Assembly (NCBI GenBank): GCA_016795205.1
Contig: JAEUHZ010000059.1
Location: 1 to 44,634 of the forward strand
DNA: 44,634 nucleotides
Direction: 5' to 3'
Origin: Planctomycetota bacterium
GTDB taxonomy: Bacteria > Planctomycetota > UBA1135 > GCA-002686595
In this document: piece after piece, positions 31,568 through 40,365 of the stretch
Numbering within the stretch: the first letter of the stretch is position 1
Layout of the letters: each line of letters begins with the position of its first letter
Translations under genes and position numbers: made by a program
Notes under the pieces: generated by a model
Databases searched by the model: none
What the model saw: the letters and a program-made list of their open reading frames with translations, nothing else
What the model was told of the DNA's origin: nothing

Positions 31568-32875
31568 TCAGAGCAGGAAGACCACGAGGGCGCCGACCGC
31601 GGCGATCCCGAGCACCGCGGGCAGCAACGCGTGGCGCAGCGCTGGCGCGCCGGCGAAGGATGCGACCGCACCCTTGACCAGCGTGTTCGAGACCAGCGCC
31701 AGCACGACCGCCCGCCCGGCAGCGCGGGCGCTGTCCGGCACGCGCTGCGCCAGCTCGGACATCGACAGCGAGATGGCGTCGACGTCCGTGAGGCCGGCCA
31801 GCGCACCGGCCAGGTACAGGCCGCGCTCGCCGATCCAGACCTCGGCGCCACGCGCCACGAACGAGACGACCGCGAAGAGCAGTGCGAAGCGCACCGCGTT
31901 CGAGAGCTCGAAGGGATTCGACTCGGCGGCCAGCTCGGCGCGACCAGCAGCCGCCGCGCCGCCGCGGCGCTCGGCACGGAACGCCAGACCGACCGCGGCG
32001 AGGTTCGCGAGCGCCATGGCAGCCAGCGCCGGCCACACATCGCGCAGCAGCGCGCCCCCCACGACCGAGAGCACCACGCCGACGCGCACCAGCATCACCA
32101 GCGAAGCGCACAGGATCCCCAGAGCGAACGCCCTGGACTTCTCCGGCTCTTGCCGGCTGCGTTTGGTCATCGTCAGGGTGGTCGCGGTGCTCGACACCAA
32201 GCCGCCCAGGAGGCCCGTGAGCCCGATCCCGTGCTCGCGCCCCACGACCTTGACCAGGATCCAGCTCGCGAAGTCGATCCCGCTGATCAGGACCACCATG
32301 AGCCAGACCCGGTACGGGTTCAGCACGTCGAACGGCGCCGGCCCGAAGGTGCGGTCGGGCACGAGCGGCAGCACGATCACGGTCACGATCGCGAACTGCA
32401 GGGCCGCCGAGACGTCCTGTGCGGAGAGCCGCCTGGCCAGGGCGTGCAGCCAGTCCTTGAGGACCAGGACCAGGGCCACCGCGACGCCGATGGCGCTCGC
32501 CAGGCGCAGCTCGCCGTGGTGACAGGCGAGTCCCAAGAGGAACGCCAGGAGCGCCGAGACCTCGGTGGTCACCCCCACTTCGCCCTTCCAAGCCGTCACC
32601 ACGTAGCTCGCCAGCACGAGCAGGGCCACCGCGGCGAAGGCGAGCGGCACCAGCCACTCGACGCCCGTCGCCGCGCCCAACCAGCCCGAGAACGCGCCAG
32701 CCAGAGCGATCAGCGCGAACGTGCGCACACCGGCGAAGCCGGTCTCGGGATCCTTGCGCCGCTCGCGCTCGAGCCCCAGGAGGATCCCGAGCCCCAGCGC
32801 GACCGCGAAACGCAGGAAGAGGTCCGCCTCGGGACCGAACAACGGGGCGGCGGGTTCAGCGAGCGGATCTTGCAT
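31568..32875 (-). CDS. MgtC/SapB N-terminal domain with DUF4010 membrane protein
   Basis: A 435-residue membrane protein. The first 140 residues are an MgtC/SapB-type domain, with GLGILLGLERERRKDPETGFAGVRTFALIALAGA and the conserved LLGLACHHGELRLASAIGV; the rest is DUF4010 with several helices, the motif GLTGLLGGLVSSTATTLTMTKRS, and a final TDVDAISLSMSELA. About a dozen membrane spans are likely. The function of this fusion is not known; it may be a transporter or a regulator of an ATPase. Its start lies within the end of the CoA ligase gene, overlapping by 20 bases, so the two are cotranscribed. Confidence 0.82.
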   Translation of the reverse strand: MQDPLAEPAAPLFGPEADLFLRFAVALGLGILLGLERERRKDPETGFAGVRTFALIALAGAFSGWLGAATGVEWLVPLAFAAVALLVLASYVVTAWKGEVGVTTEVSALLAFLLGLACHHGELRLASAIGVAVALVLVLKDWLHALARRLSAQDVSAALQFAIVTVIVLPLVPDRTFGPAPFDVLNPYRVWLMVVLISGIDFASWILVKVVGREHGIGLTGLLGGLVSSTATTLTMTKRSRQEPEKSRAFALGILCASLVMLVRVGVVLSVVGGALLRDVWPALAAMALANLAAVGLAFRAERRGGAAAAGRAELAAESNPFELSNAVRFALLFAVVSFVARGAEVWIGERGLYLAGALAGLTDVDAISLSMSELAQRVPDSARAAGRAVVLALVSNTLVKGAVASFAGAPALRHALLPAVLGIAAVGALVVFLL

Positions 32876-34445
32876 CGAGCTCCGCCTTGAGCACCTTGCG
32901 CGCCACCTTGCCGCGGTCGTTCTTCGGGAGGCTCTCGCGCCACTCGAACCAGCGTGGGTACTTGTGCGGCGCGATGCGCGCCTTGGCGTGGGCCTTGAGC
33001 GCGGCCGCGGTCGCTTCAGAGCCCGGCCAGCCGGGCTGCAGGACCACGAACGCCAACGGCTTCACGAGTGCCTGCTCGTCCTCTTGGCCCACGACGCACA
33101 CCTCGGCCACGGCCGGGTGCTCGAGCAGGCAGTTCTCGATCTCGAGCGGCGAGACCCAGATCCCGGAGACCTTGAGCAGGTCGTCGTCGCGACCCTCGTA
33201 CCAGAAGCGCCCAGCGGAGTCGCGCCGGAACACGTCGGCCGTCGTGCACGTGTCGCCCTGGAAGGTCGCCACGGACTTGGCGCGGTCGCCCCAGTAGCAG
33301 ATGGCCGTCGAGCCTCCACGGATCCGCATCCGGCCGGGCTCGCCCTCGGGCACCGGGTCCCCCGCGGGATCGACGATGTCGGCCTCGTAGCCGCGCACGA
33401 GGCGTCCCAGGCTGCCGGGCATCACGTCGCCGAAGCGGCTCGTCACGTAGATGTGGAACATCTCCGCCGAGCCGATCCCGTCGAGGATCTCGACACCGGT
33501 GCGCTGCCTCCACTCCTGGTACAACGCGGGCGGCAGCGCCTCGCCGGCCGAGAGGCACACGCGCAGGCACGACAGGTCCGCGCCCGCCATGCGCGGCGAG
33601 CGCAGCATGGCGTTGATCATCGTCGGAACGCTGGTGAGCAGCGTGGGCCGGAAGCGCTCGACGTGCTCGAAGATCGCGTCCGCCGTGGCGCGGCCTGGGA
33701 ACAGCACCGAGCTCCCGCCGAAGCGGAAGGGGAACATGAGGTTCGTGCCGGTCGCGTAGCCGAAGAACAGCTTGGGCACGGAGAGGCACACGTCCTGCTC
33801 GCAGTAGCCCACGACCTCGCTGGCGTAGACCTGGGCGTTGAACGCGAAGTCGGCGTGGACGTGCACGCAGGCCTTGGGCGCGCCGGTCGACCCGGACGTG
33901 AAGAGCCATCCGGCCAGGTCGTCCGGTCCCGTGGGCTCCAGCTCGGCCAGCACCGAGCCTGGATCCTCCGCCGCCAGGGCCTCCTCGAACGGCGTGAACC
34001 CGCCGGTGTCGGGACCGACGACGAGCGCCGTGCGACACAGGCGCGAGGCGCGGATCGCCGGACCGATCGCGGGCAAGACGTCCGTGTGCGTCACGACCAC
34101 GCGCGCCTTGGTGTAGTCGAGGTACTCCGCGTAGGCCTCGCGGTGCAGCAGTGGGTTCACCATCGCGAACACTCCACCGGCCCGCAGCGTCCCGAACCAG
34201 GCGTCCGCGAACTCGAGCACGTCGGGCAGCACGATGAGCACGCGCTCCTCGGGCCGTACGCCCGCCCGGCGCAGCGCGGCCGCCACGCGGCCCGCGCGCT
34301 CGGCGATCTGCGCGTAGGTCCGGGCGCGGGCGCCCTCGCGCAGCGCCACCTTCGACCCGCGCCCCTCGCGCAAGTTGCGGTCGAGGAAGTCGTCGCACAG
34401 GTTGAAGCGCTCGGGGAACGGCGGGACGGCGTCGCGATGGGCCAT
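32856..34445 (-). CDS. Benzoate-CoA-ligase-family AMP-forming enzyme
   Basis: A 529-residue acyl-adenylate enzyme. The P-loop motif LFTSGSTGAPK lies at about 181-191, then the core SPKLFFGYATGTNLMFPF-like region, DGIGSAEMFHIYVT (A5), GRFWYEGRDDDLLKVSGIWVSPLEIE (A8 hinge), and catalytic Lys in NDRGKVARK near the C-terminus. This set of motifs, above all KLFFGYATGTNL and GSAEMFHIY, belongs to the benzoate-CoA ligase group, which also contains 2-aminobenzoate and 4-hydroxybenzoate ligases. It would activate an aromatic acid with ATP and CoA. The ATG at 34445 begins the conserved N-terminus. It follows the quinone oxidoreductase by nine bases. Confidence 0.87.
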   Translation of the reverse strand: MAHRDAVPPFPERFNLCDDFLDRNLREGRGSKVALREGARARTYAQIAERAGRVAAALRRAGVRPEERVLIVLPDVLEFADAWFGTLRAGGVFAMVNPLLHREAYAEYLDYTKARVVVTHTDVLPAIGPAIRASRLCRTALVVGPDTGGFTPFEEALAAEDPGSVLAELEPTGPDDLAGWLFTSGSTGAPKACVHVHADFAFNAQVYASEVVGYCEQDVCLSVPKLFFGYATGTNLMFPFRFGGSSVLFPGRATADAIFEHVERFRPTLLTSVPTMINAMLRSPRMAGADLSCLRVCLSAGEALPPALYQEWRQRTGVEILDGIGSAEMFHIYVTSRFGDVMPGSLGRLVRGYEADIVDPAGDPVPEGEPGRMRIRGGSTAICYWGDRAKSVATFQGDTCTTADVFRRDSAGRFWYEGRDDDLLKVSGIWVSPLEIENCLLEHPAVAEVCVVGQEDEQALVKPLAFVVLQPGWPGSEATAAALKAHAKARIAPHKYPRWFEWRESLPKNDRGKVARKVLKAELDARSAR

Positions 34446-34453
34446 GGCGCGGT

Positions 34454-35443
34454 TCAGGGGACGAGGACCGTCGCGCCCACGGTGCGGCGCGACTCGAGAT
34501 CGCGGTGGGCCCGCGCCGCCTCGGCGAGCGGCACGCGGGACTCGATCGGCTGGCGCAGCGCGCCCGAGGCGAGCAGGTCGAACAGCTCGCTCGCACCCGA
34601 CTCCAGCTCGGCCCGCGTCGAGGTGTAGGCGAAGAGCGTCGGCCGGGTGATGAAGCCCGAAGTCTTGGATAGCCGCAGCAGGTCGAAGGGCGGCACGGGC
34701 CCCGACGACTGGCCGTAGGAGACCAGCAGGCCCCGTGGCGCCAGGCACTCGAGCGAGCGATCGAACGTGTCCTTGCCGATCGAGTCGTACACGACCTGGC
34801 AGCCGCGGCCACCGGTCAGCTCGCGCACGCGCGCGGCGAAGTCCTCGCGCGTCGTGACGATCGGCTCGTGGCAGCCGAACTCGCGGGCGCGCTCGGCCTT
34901 GGCCTCCGTCGAGACGGTGCCGATCACGCGCGCACCGAGCCGCGCCGCCCACTGGCACAGGAGCGTGCCGACGCCGCCCGACGCGGCCTGGACCAAGAGC
35001 GTGTGGCCGGCCTCGACCCGGAAGACGCGCCGCACGAGGTAGTGCGCCGTGAGCCCCTTGAGCAACGCCGCCGCCGCCAGCTCGTCGGGCACGCCGCTGG
35101 GGAGCCGCACGCACAGCGCAGCCGTCAGGTTCCGGCGCTGGGCGTAGGCGCCCGACGGCGACGTCGCGTAGGCCACGCGGTCGCCCGGGGCCAGCCCCGC
35201 GACGCCCGCCCCGACGGCCTCGACCACGCCGGCGGCCTCCAGCCCCGGGACATGGGGCCAGCGCGGCGGCGGGTAGAAGCCCGTGCGCTGGTAGACGTCG
35301 ATGAAGTTCAGGCCGACCGCCGTGTGGCGGATGCGCAGCTCGCCGGCGGCGGGCGGCGCGAGCTCGACCTCGGACCAGGCCAGCACCTCCGGCCCGCCTG
35401 CGCGCTCGACCACGATGGCTCGCGTGCGCTCCACGCGCGCCAT
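34454..35443 (-). CDS. Quinone oxidoreductase (zinc-free MDR family)
   Basis: A 329-residue medium-chain reductase. The N-terminal catalytic domain begins RAIVVERAGGPEVL and carries VGLNFIDVYQRTGFYPP, typical of NADPH:quinone reductase (Qor/zeta-crystallin). The coenzyme domain has VQAASGGVGTLLCQWAARLGARVIGT (glycine-rich loop), then YDSIGKDTFDRSL and GLLVSYGQSSGPV. No zinc-binding cysteines. It reduces quinones or alpha,beta-unsaturated carbonyls with NADPH. It starts two bases after the kinase gene ends and is followed by the CoA ligase, so it may reduce an enone or quinone made in aromatic degradation. Confidence 0.9.
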   Translation of the reverse strand: MARVERTRAIVVERAGGPEVLAWSEVELAPPAAGELRIRHTAVGLNFIDVYQRTGFYPPPRWPHVPGLEAAGVVEAVGAGVAGLAPGDRVAYATSPSGAYAQRRNLTAALCVRLPSGVPDELAAAALLKGLTAHYLVRRVFRVEAGHTLLVQAASGGVGTLLCQWAARLGARVIGTVSTEAKAERAREFGCHEPIVTTREDFAARVRELTGGRGCQVVYDSIGKDTFDRSLECLAPRGLLVSYGQSSGPVPPFDLLRLSKTSGFITRPTLFAYTSTRAELESGASELFDLLASGALRQPIESRVPLAEAARAHRDLESRRTVGATVLVP

Positions 35444-35445
35444 CC

Positions 35446-36309
35446 TCAGGCGGCCGCGCCCGCCAGCGCTGCGCGGAACGGAGCGACCGAGCCGTAGCGT
35501 TCCCGGCGGTCGGCCATCAGCCCGCCGCGGATCGCGGCCTCGAGCGCCGCGGGCACGTCCACCTGGGGCGCGCGCGCCTTCATCGCCGGCGGCTCCTTCT
35601 GGAGCTTCTCCTGGAAGACGTCGAGGAAGCTGCGGCCCTTCCAGGGCAGCACGCCAGTGGCCAGCTCGTAGAGCACGCAGGCCAGGTTGTAGAGGTCCGA
35701 CTGCACGTCGGGCGACTCGCCGCCGAACTGCTCGACGGGGGCGTAGAACGGTGTGCCGATCAGCGCCGTCTTCTCGCCCAGGTGCTTCGCGCTCCACAGC
35801 GCCGCGGTGATGCCCCCGTCGATCAACACCACGCCCGGCTGGCCCTCGAAGAGGCGGATCGTCTGCGGCTTCACGTCGCCGTGCACGAGGCCGGCCGCGT
35901 GCACCATGGCGAGTCCGTCCAGCAGTCCCAGCCCGATGCGAGCGACCTCGCCGGCGGCGAGCGGGCCGCCCTCCTTGGTGCGGTCCCGCAGCGAGCGGGC
36001 GGGCGGCAGGTCGGTCACGACCAGGATCGTCCCGTCGTCGAACTCCTCGGCCGCGTGCGTCGCCAGCACGGCCTTCGACACGACGCGCGTCCAGGCGCGC
36101 ATGGCACGCGCGAAGTCGACCGACTGCTCCCGCCCGTCGAAGAGCGAGGCAGGAAACACCTGCACCTCGCGGGATCCCTGCTCCTCGAGGTCCTCGACCG
36201 CGAACGCGGTGGACATCCCGTCCCGCCGCGTCGAGCGCGTGATCTTGTAGCGGTCGAGCAGGACCTTCCCGGGGATCAGGTCGAAAAGGGAGGGGGCCTT
36301 CGTGTGCAT
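35446..36309 (-). CDS. Degenerate Ser/Thr protein kinase (possible pseudokinase)
   Basis: A 287-residue soluble protein with the whole kinase fold but altered catalytic motifs. The glycine loop is poor (RSTRRDGMSTAF), the beta-3 lysine of VAIK is absent (REVQVFPASLF), the catalytic loop is HGDVKPQT (143-150; Asp145 and Lys147 kept, the metal-binding Asn changed to Thr), and DFG is DGG (164-166). The later parts (IGTPFYAPVEQF, QSDLYNLACVLYELATGVLPW) are well kept. It lacks the C-terminal membrane and sensor domain of many planctomycete kinases. It could bind without phosphorylating, or be active in an unusual way. First gene of the run to the CoA ligase. Confidence 0.8.
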   Translation of the reverse strand: MHTKAPSLFDLIPGKVLLDRYKITRSTRRDGMSTAFAVEDLEEQGSREVQVFPASLFDGREQSVDFARAMRAWTRVVSKAVLATHAAEEFDDGTILVVTDLPPARSLRDRTKEGGPLAAGEVARIGLGLLDGLAMVHAAGLVHGDVKPQTIRLFEGQPGVVLIDGGITAALWSAKHLGEKTALIGTPFYAPVEQFGGESPDVQSDLYNLACVLYELATGVLPWKGRSFLDVFQEKLQKEPPAMKARAPQVDVPAALEAAIRGGLMADRRERYGSVAPFRAALAGAAA

Positions 36310-36318
36310 GGGCTCGTC

Positions 36319-36324
36319 AGGCTA
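36319..36324 (-). promoter_or_regulatory. -10-like hexamer of the kinase operon
   Basis: TAGCCT on the minus strand, nine bases before the kinase ATG. It faces the esterase promoter across a 192-base divergent gap. Confidence 0.35.
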
Positions 36325-36489
36325 CTCGCTCGGACCGGGCGCTGTCGATTTCGTCCGCCGCCCGCGCGCCTCGACCTGGCACGGAGGGCGCGCGCTGCGG
36401 CAGCGCTCGGGCCGTGCGGCTGCCCGTCCCCACGCGGCCAGCGCCGCAGCTCCCGCGCCGCAGAGCGCGCGAGGATGCTCGGGGCGCGC

Positions 36490-36495
36490 TAGGGT
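36490..36495 (+). promoter_or_regulatory. -10-like hexamer of the esterase gene (leaderless type)
   Basis: TAGGGT with six bases to the ATG at 36502. Transcription would begin on the start codon. Confidence 0.4.
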
Positions 36496-36501
36496 GATCG
36501 C

Positions 36502-38097
36502 ATGCTCCTCGCGCGCCTCACTGCCTCGTCCGCCGCCGCTGTGTGCGCCCTGGCCGCTCCGCGCGCCGTGGACACGCAGGCTGGCGCCGAGACTGCCGCG
36601 GTCGCGCCGCTCGCGGCCCAGGCCACGGCGGTCGCGGAGTTCGCACCCCCGGCGAGCGGCGTGAACCGCTTCGAGGTACGGCTCGCCGCGGCCGCGCGCG
36701 CCGAGGCGGCCGCGGGTCGACTGGTCGTCCTGCTCGTGCGCGAGGGCTCGCGCATCCCCGCGCGGCGCCAGCCCGCCGATGGCCCTTTCTTCGAGGACCC
36801 CCAGCCGCTCTTCGGCGTCGACGCGCGCCTCGCTCCCGGAGAGGCTCTCTCGATCGACGACGAGGCGACCTCCTTCCCGGTGAAGCCCTCGCAGCTACCG
36901 CCCGGCCGCTACCGCGCGCAGGCGCGCTTCGACCTGGCCCGGCTCGACAGCGACTGGCGTCGCGAACCCGGCAACCTGGTCTCGGACGTCGTGACGTTCG
37001 AGGCGCCGGCCAGCGAGCCGGTTCGGCTCGTGCTCGCGGAGGTCGTCGCGCCGGAGCCTGCGCCCGTCATCGACGGCGTCGAGTGGTTCGAGGTGCGCTC
37101 GGAGCTGCTCTCGGGCTTCCGCGGCCGCGAAGTGACGCTGCGAGCCGGCGTCGTGCTGCCGCTCGAGTACGACCCGGCGCGGAAGTACCCCGCGATCTAC
37201 GAGGTCCCCGGCTTCGGCGGCAACCACCGCGGCGCACGCGGGCACGGGCGGCGCACCCGGACCGACACCAGCGCCAAGGGACTCCTGGCGCGCGAGGCGT
37301 TCCGCATCGTGCTCGACCCCGAGGGGCCGAACGGTCACACGCTGTTCGCGGACTCCGACAACAACGGGCCGTGCGGCGCGGCACTCGTGCGCGAGTTGAT
37401 CCCCGCGCTCGAGTCCCGCTACCCGCTCGTCGCCGCGCCGTCGGGGCGGGTGCTCACCGGACACAGCTCGGGAGGCTGGTCGACGTTGTGGCTGGCGCTG
37501 AACTACCCCGACGTGTTCGGAGCGACCTGGTCGAGCGCGCCGGACCCCGTGGATTTCCGCCGGTTCCAGCGCCTCGACCTGTACGCGGACACGAACTTCT
37601 ACGTGCGCGACGGCGGGGAGGTCCCGAGCTATCGCAGCGGCGGCGAGGTGCGCATGACCACGCGCCAGGAGAACCTCAGCGAGGAGGTCTTGGGCCCCGA
37701 CAACAGCTCCGCGCAGCAGTGGGACTCGTGGTTCGCCGCCTTCGGGCCGCGCAACGAGCGCGGCAACCCGGCCGCGCTCTACGACGTCGAGACCGGCCGC
37801 ATCGAGCGGGCGGTCGCCGAGCACTACCGGCGCTACGACCTGGGGGCCCGGTTGCGCGCCGATCCCGCGCGCTGGGCACCGATCTGGCGCGGGAGCGTCC
37901 GGCTCGTGTGCGGGGGCGAGGACAGCTACTACCTGAACGAAGCCGTCGCCCTGCTCGCCGCCGACCTCGAGGCGGCCGGCGCGCCGCCGGGCGCGGGCTA
38001 CGTGGCGCTCGTGCCGGGTCTCGACCACGGGACGATCTTCTCCAGCGAGATCCTGCGCCGGTGGCCGGAGGAGATGCTGGCCTTCCTGAAGCAGTAG
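36502..38097 (+). CDS. Secreted esterase D/enterochelin-esterase-like hydrolase
   Basis: A 531-residue exported protein. A signal peptide (LLARLTASSAAAVCALAAPRA) is followed by a beta-rich N-terminal domain (about 45-220) and a putative-esterase domain (about 220-530) with YPAIYEVPGFGG, LDPEGPNGHTLFADSDNNGP, the nucleophile elbow GHSSGG (Ser322), a segment DSYYLNEA, and GLDHGTIF with the catalytic His near the end. Such enzymes cut esters of sugars, siderophores or feruloyl groups. Its gene stands between two minus-strand operons and converges with the kynureninase-like gene. With the TonB receptor at the end of the window it might handle an imported ester, but this is only a guess. Confidence 0.8.
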   Translation: MLLARLTASSAAAVCALAAPRAVDTQAGAETAAVAPLAAQATAVAEFAPPASGVNRFEVRLAAAARAEAAAGRLVVLLVREGSRIPARRQPADGPFFEDPQPLFGVDARLAPGEALSIDDEATSFPVKPSQLPPGRYRAQARFDLARLDSDWRREPGNLVSDVVTFEAPASEPVRLVLAEVVAPEPAPVIDGVEWFEVRSELLSGFRGREVTLRAGVVLPLEYDPARKYPAIYEVPGFGGNHRGARGHGRRTRTDTSAKGLLAREAFRIVLDPEGPNGHTLFADSDNNGPCGAALVRELIPALESRYPLVAAPSGRVLTGHSSGGWSTLWLALNYPDVFGATWSSAPDPVDFRRFQRLDLYADTNFYVRDGGEVPSYRSGGEVRMTTRQENLSEEVLGPDNSSAQQWDSWFAAFGPRNERGNPAALYDVETGRIERAVAEHYRRYDLGARLRADPARWAPIWRGSVRLVCGGEDSYYLNEAVALLAADLEAAGAPPGAGYVALVPGLDHGTIFSSEILRRWPEEMLAFLKQ

Positions 38098-38122
38098 CCG
38101 GCCGGCCCTGCAGGCCGCTCGC

Positions 38123-39331
38123 TCAGTACGAGGTCCGCGCCGAGACGAAGTTGCGCCAGGCGCGCTTCTCGCGCAGCTCGACGAGCACCTCGACGAACTC
38201 GTCCAGCTCCTCTTCGAGCGTGTAGAAATGCGGGCTGACGCGAATTCCGGCCGCCGGGCGATGGTCGACCAGGATGCCGCGCGCCTCGAGGGCCTTGACG
38301 AAGGCCGGTCCGTTCTCGTCCTCGGCCAGCCCCACGGTGATCGTGCCGCCGCGGCGCGCGGGGTCCTCGGGGCCATGGATGCGGAATCCGGCCGTGAGCA
38401 GCCCGCGCCGCAGTCGTTCGGTGAGACGCTGCGACCAGCGCCGCACGTTCTCGACACCGCACTCGAGCAGCGTCTCGTAGCCGGCCGTGGCGCACCAGAA
38501 GGTCGCGACCGACGGCGAGCCGTGCAGCATGCGCCGGATGCCCGTCGCGTAGCGTTGAGCGCCGGGCTCGAAGGCGAACGGCGCGGCGTGCGCGGCCCAG
38601 CCGGTGATGCGCGGCTCGAGCGTCGGCAACAGCTCGGGGCGCACGTAGAGATAGCCGGCCCCCGGCCCGCCGCACAGCCACTTCACGGAGCCGCCGCACA
38701 CAAAGTCGACGTCCAGGTCCTGCACGTCGACGGGCACGGTGCCCAGCGATTGGTACGTATCGAGCACGACCAGCGCCCCCACCTCGCGCGCGCGCCGCTG
38801 GATGGCGGCCGCGTCCTGCAGGAAGTGGCTCTTGTAGGTCACGTGGCTGATCGGGACGACCAGGGTCTCCTCGTCGATCGCCTCGAGCAGGCGCGCGGTG
38901 TCGACCGTGATCCCGTCCGTGGGCACGACCTGGATGCGCGCACCCAGCTTCTTGTAGCCCTCCCACACGTACATGACGGTCGGGAAGTTCTGGTCCGTGT
39001 ACACGACCTTGTTGCGCCGGCCGGTGAAGTCCAGCGCACTGGCGATGAGCGCCTGCACCACGGACACGTTCTGGTGCATGACGACCGAGTCAGCCGGCGC
39101 GTTCAGCAGGCGCCCCAGCACGTTCCCGGCCGTCACCGGCACGTCCCACCAGCCTTCGCCCCAGGCGCGGACCCCGCGCGTGGCCCACTGGTCGAGGAAC
39201 TCCGCCAGCTTGTCGCGCGCGCGCGCCGGCATGGCGCCGAGACTGTGGTTCACGAGGTAGTTCGTGTCCTCGACGATGGGGAAGAGCGCGCGCCAGCGCT
39301 CCGGCTCGTGGGTCTCAGCCGCGAGGGCCAT
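38123..39331 (-). CDS. Kynureninase-like PLP enzyme (aminotransferase class V)
   Basis: A 402-residue PLP enzyme. The N-terminal YLVNHSLGAMP replaces the kynureninase YLDGNSLG; Asp191 (VVLDTYQSLG) contacts the PLP ring nitrogen and Lys217 (GGSVKWLCGGPGAGYLYV) is the Schiff-base lysine, both in kynureninase-style surroundings. RITGWAAHAAPFAFEPG (about 240-255) is a further kynureninase mark. Kynureninase splits kynurenine to anthranilate and alanine. The changed N-terminal motif leaves open a related C-C lyase or aminotransferase. The gene overlaps the end of the PaaA-like gene by 17 bases, so it is the last of the ECH-ACAD-ferredoxin operon. Confidence 0.75.
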   Translation of the reverse strand: MALAAETHEPERWRALFPIVEDTNYLVNHSLGAMPARARDKLAEFLDQWATRGVRAWGEGWWDVPVTAGNVLGRLLNAPADSVVMHQNVSVVQALIASALDFTGRRNKVVYTDQNFPTVMYVWEGYKKLGARIQVVPTDGITVDTARLLEAIDEETLVVPISHVTYKSHFLQDAAAIQRRAREVGALVVLDTYQSLGTVPVDVQDLDVDFVCGGSVKWLCGGPGAGYLYVRPELLPTLEPRITGWAAHAAPFAFEPGAQRYATGIRRMLHGSPSVATFWCATAGYETLLECGVENVRRWSQRLTERLRRGLLTAGFRIHGPEDPARRGGTITVGLAEDENGPAFVKALEARGILVDHRPAAGIRVSPHFYTLEEELDEFVEVLVELREKRAWRNFVSARTSY

Positions 39332-40016
39332 GCTGCGCTCCTTCGGGCGCGAGGTCGATGCCCAGCGTTGCCACGTCCGGCAGCACCAGGTGGAAGCTCT
39401 GGCACCAGGCGCGCGTCTCGTCCAGGAAGCTCCGCACCAGGTCCCCGACCTTGGCGGAGCGCAGGCCCAGCGCATGGCAGCGCAGGTCGCCCGCGGTGCC
39501 CGGACGGCCGAAGGCCACCAGCGCGATGGCGGTCCAGCGGTTCACGAACTGCTGCGCCGCGGGCCGGTTGCCCGGCTCGGCGCAGAAGTCGGACAGGTGC
39601 ACCTCGAGCAGGCGGGTACCGGGCCGCTCGAGGTCGTGGATGCGGCGCGCGACCGCGGCCATGCCCGTCGAGCGGCTCTCCAGGTAGGTCGAGGCGACGA
39701 GTCGCTCCGCGCGGCCGACGAGCGCCAGGCACACGGAGAGCTCGAGCCGCGAGTAGGGGTACGGGATGCGCTCCATGGCGTCGCGCACGGCCAGCGCGAG
39801 GCCCTCGCCGTCCAGCTCGCCATACAGCCGCTCGACGTGGCGCAGGACCTCGAGCGCGGCTTCGAGATCGCGCACGAGCAGCGACTTGTCCGCGACGTCG
39901 ATCAGGTACTTGAGCCCGTGGCCACGGATGTTCGCGACCATGATCTGGCGGTAGGCCGTGCGTTCCAGGATGCGGCGCAGGAGCGCCTTGGATTCCTCGT
40001 CGAGCACCGCGCTCAC
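39315..40016 (-). CDS. PaaA/PaaC-like ferritin-fold protein lacking iron ligands
   Basis: A 233-residue helical protein. The C-terminal half resembles PaaA of phenylacetyl-CoA epoxidase: FVNRWTAIALVAFGRPGTAGD, LGLRSAKVGDLVRSFLDET and the closing LPDVATLG follow the family order. The iron-binding Glu-X-X-His pairs that should lie in the helices at about 90-110 and 130-145 are not present (ERLVASTYLESRS, LERPGTRLLEVHL), so a diiron centre is unlikely; PaaC, the structural partner of PaaA, has also lost it. No second subunit is encoded nearby. GTG start overlaps the ferredoxin stop (GTGA). The family match is by pattern and not certain. Confidence 0.5.
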   Translation of the reverse strand: MSAVLDEESKALLRRILERTAYRQIMVANIRGHGLKYLIDVADKSLLVRDLEAALEVLRHVERLYGELDGEGLALAVRDAMERIPYPYSRLELSVCLALVGRAERLVASTYLESRSTGMAAVARRIHDLERPGTRLLEVHLSDFCAEPGNRPAAQQFVNRWTAIALVAFGRPGTAGDLRCHALGLRSAKVGDLVRSFLDETRAWCQSFHLVLPDVATLGIDLAPEGAQHGPRG

Positions 40017-40351
40017 GGCAGCTTCCCCGTGAGCTCGGCCTCCGGGATCACGAGCCGCTCGACGGGCCGGCCACCCAGGAGGTGCGCCTGGACGATCTCG
40101 GCGACGTCGGCGGGCGTCACGCCGCCGTACCAGACCTGCTCGGGGTAGACCACGACCGTGCAGCCCTGGGCGCACTGGTCGAGGCAACCGGCCTTGTTGG
40201 GGCGGACGACGCGCTTGAGCCCCGCGGCGTGGACCTGCTTCTTGAACTCCTCGGCGACCGCCTGCCCGCCCTTGGAGCCGCAGTCGCCGCGCGGGTCGTC
40301 CCGCTCGCGCTCGTTGATGCAGACGAAGACGTGTCGCTGGAACTTGGCCAT
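40013..40351 (-). CDS. Thioredoxin-like [2Fe-2S] ferredoxin
   Basis: A 112-residue protein of the NuoE/Shethna-like group: HVFVCINERERDDPRGDCG (Cys11, Cys24) and NKAGCLDQCAQGC (Cys56, Cys60, Cys64), where Cys11, 24, 56 and 60 match the four cluster ligands, then VVVYPEQVWYGGVTPADV as the thioredoxin-like end. It carries single electrons in the cytoplasm, here probably to or from the acyl-CoA dehydrogenase or an oxygenase step of the same operon. It is coupled to the PaaA-like gene by GTGA and lies 14 bases after the acyl-CoA dehydrogenase. Confidence 0.9.
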   Translation of the reverse strand: MAKFQRHVFVCINERERDDPRGDCGSKGGQAVAEEFKKQVHAAGLKRVVRPNKAGCLDQCAQGCTVVVYPEQVWYGGVTPADVAEIVQAHLLGGRPVERLVIPEAELTGKLP

Positions 40352-40365
40352 GTGCGGCGCAGAGA

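Noticed and set aside
38098..38122. Terminator between the esterase and the kynureninase-like gene
   Set aside because: Only a 5-bp CGGCC/GGCCG hairpin with a CTGCA loop is present, too weak to call in GC-rich DNA.
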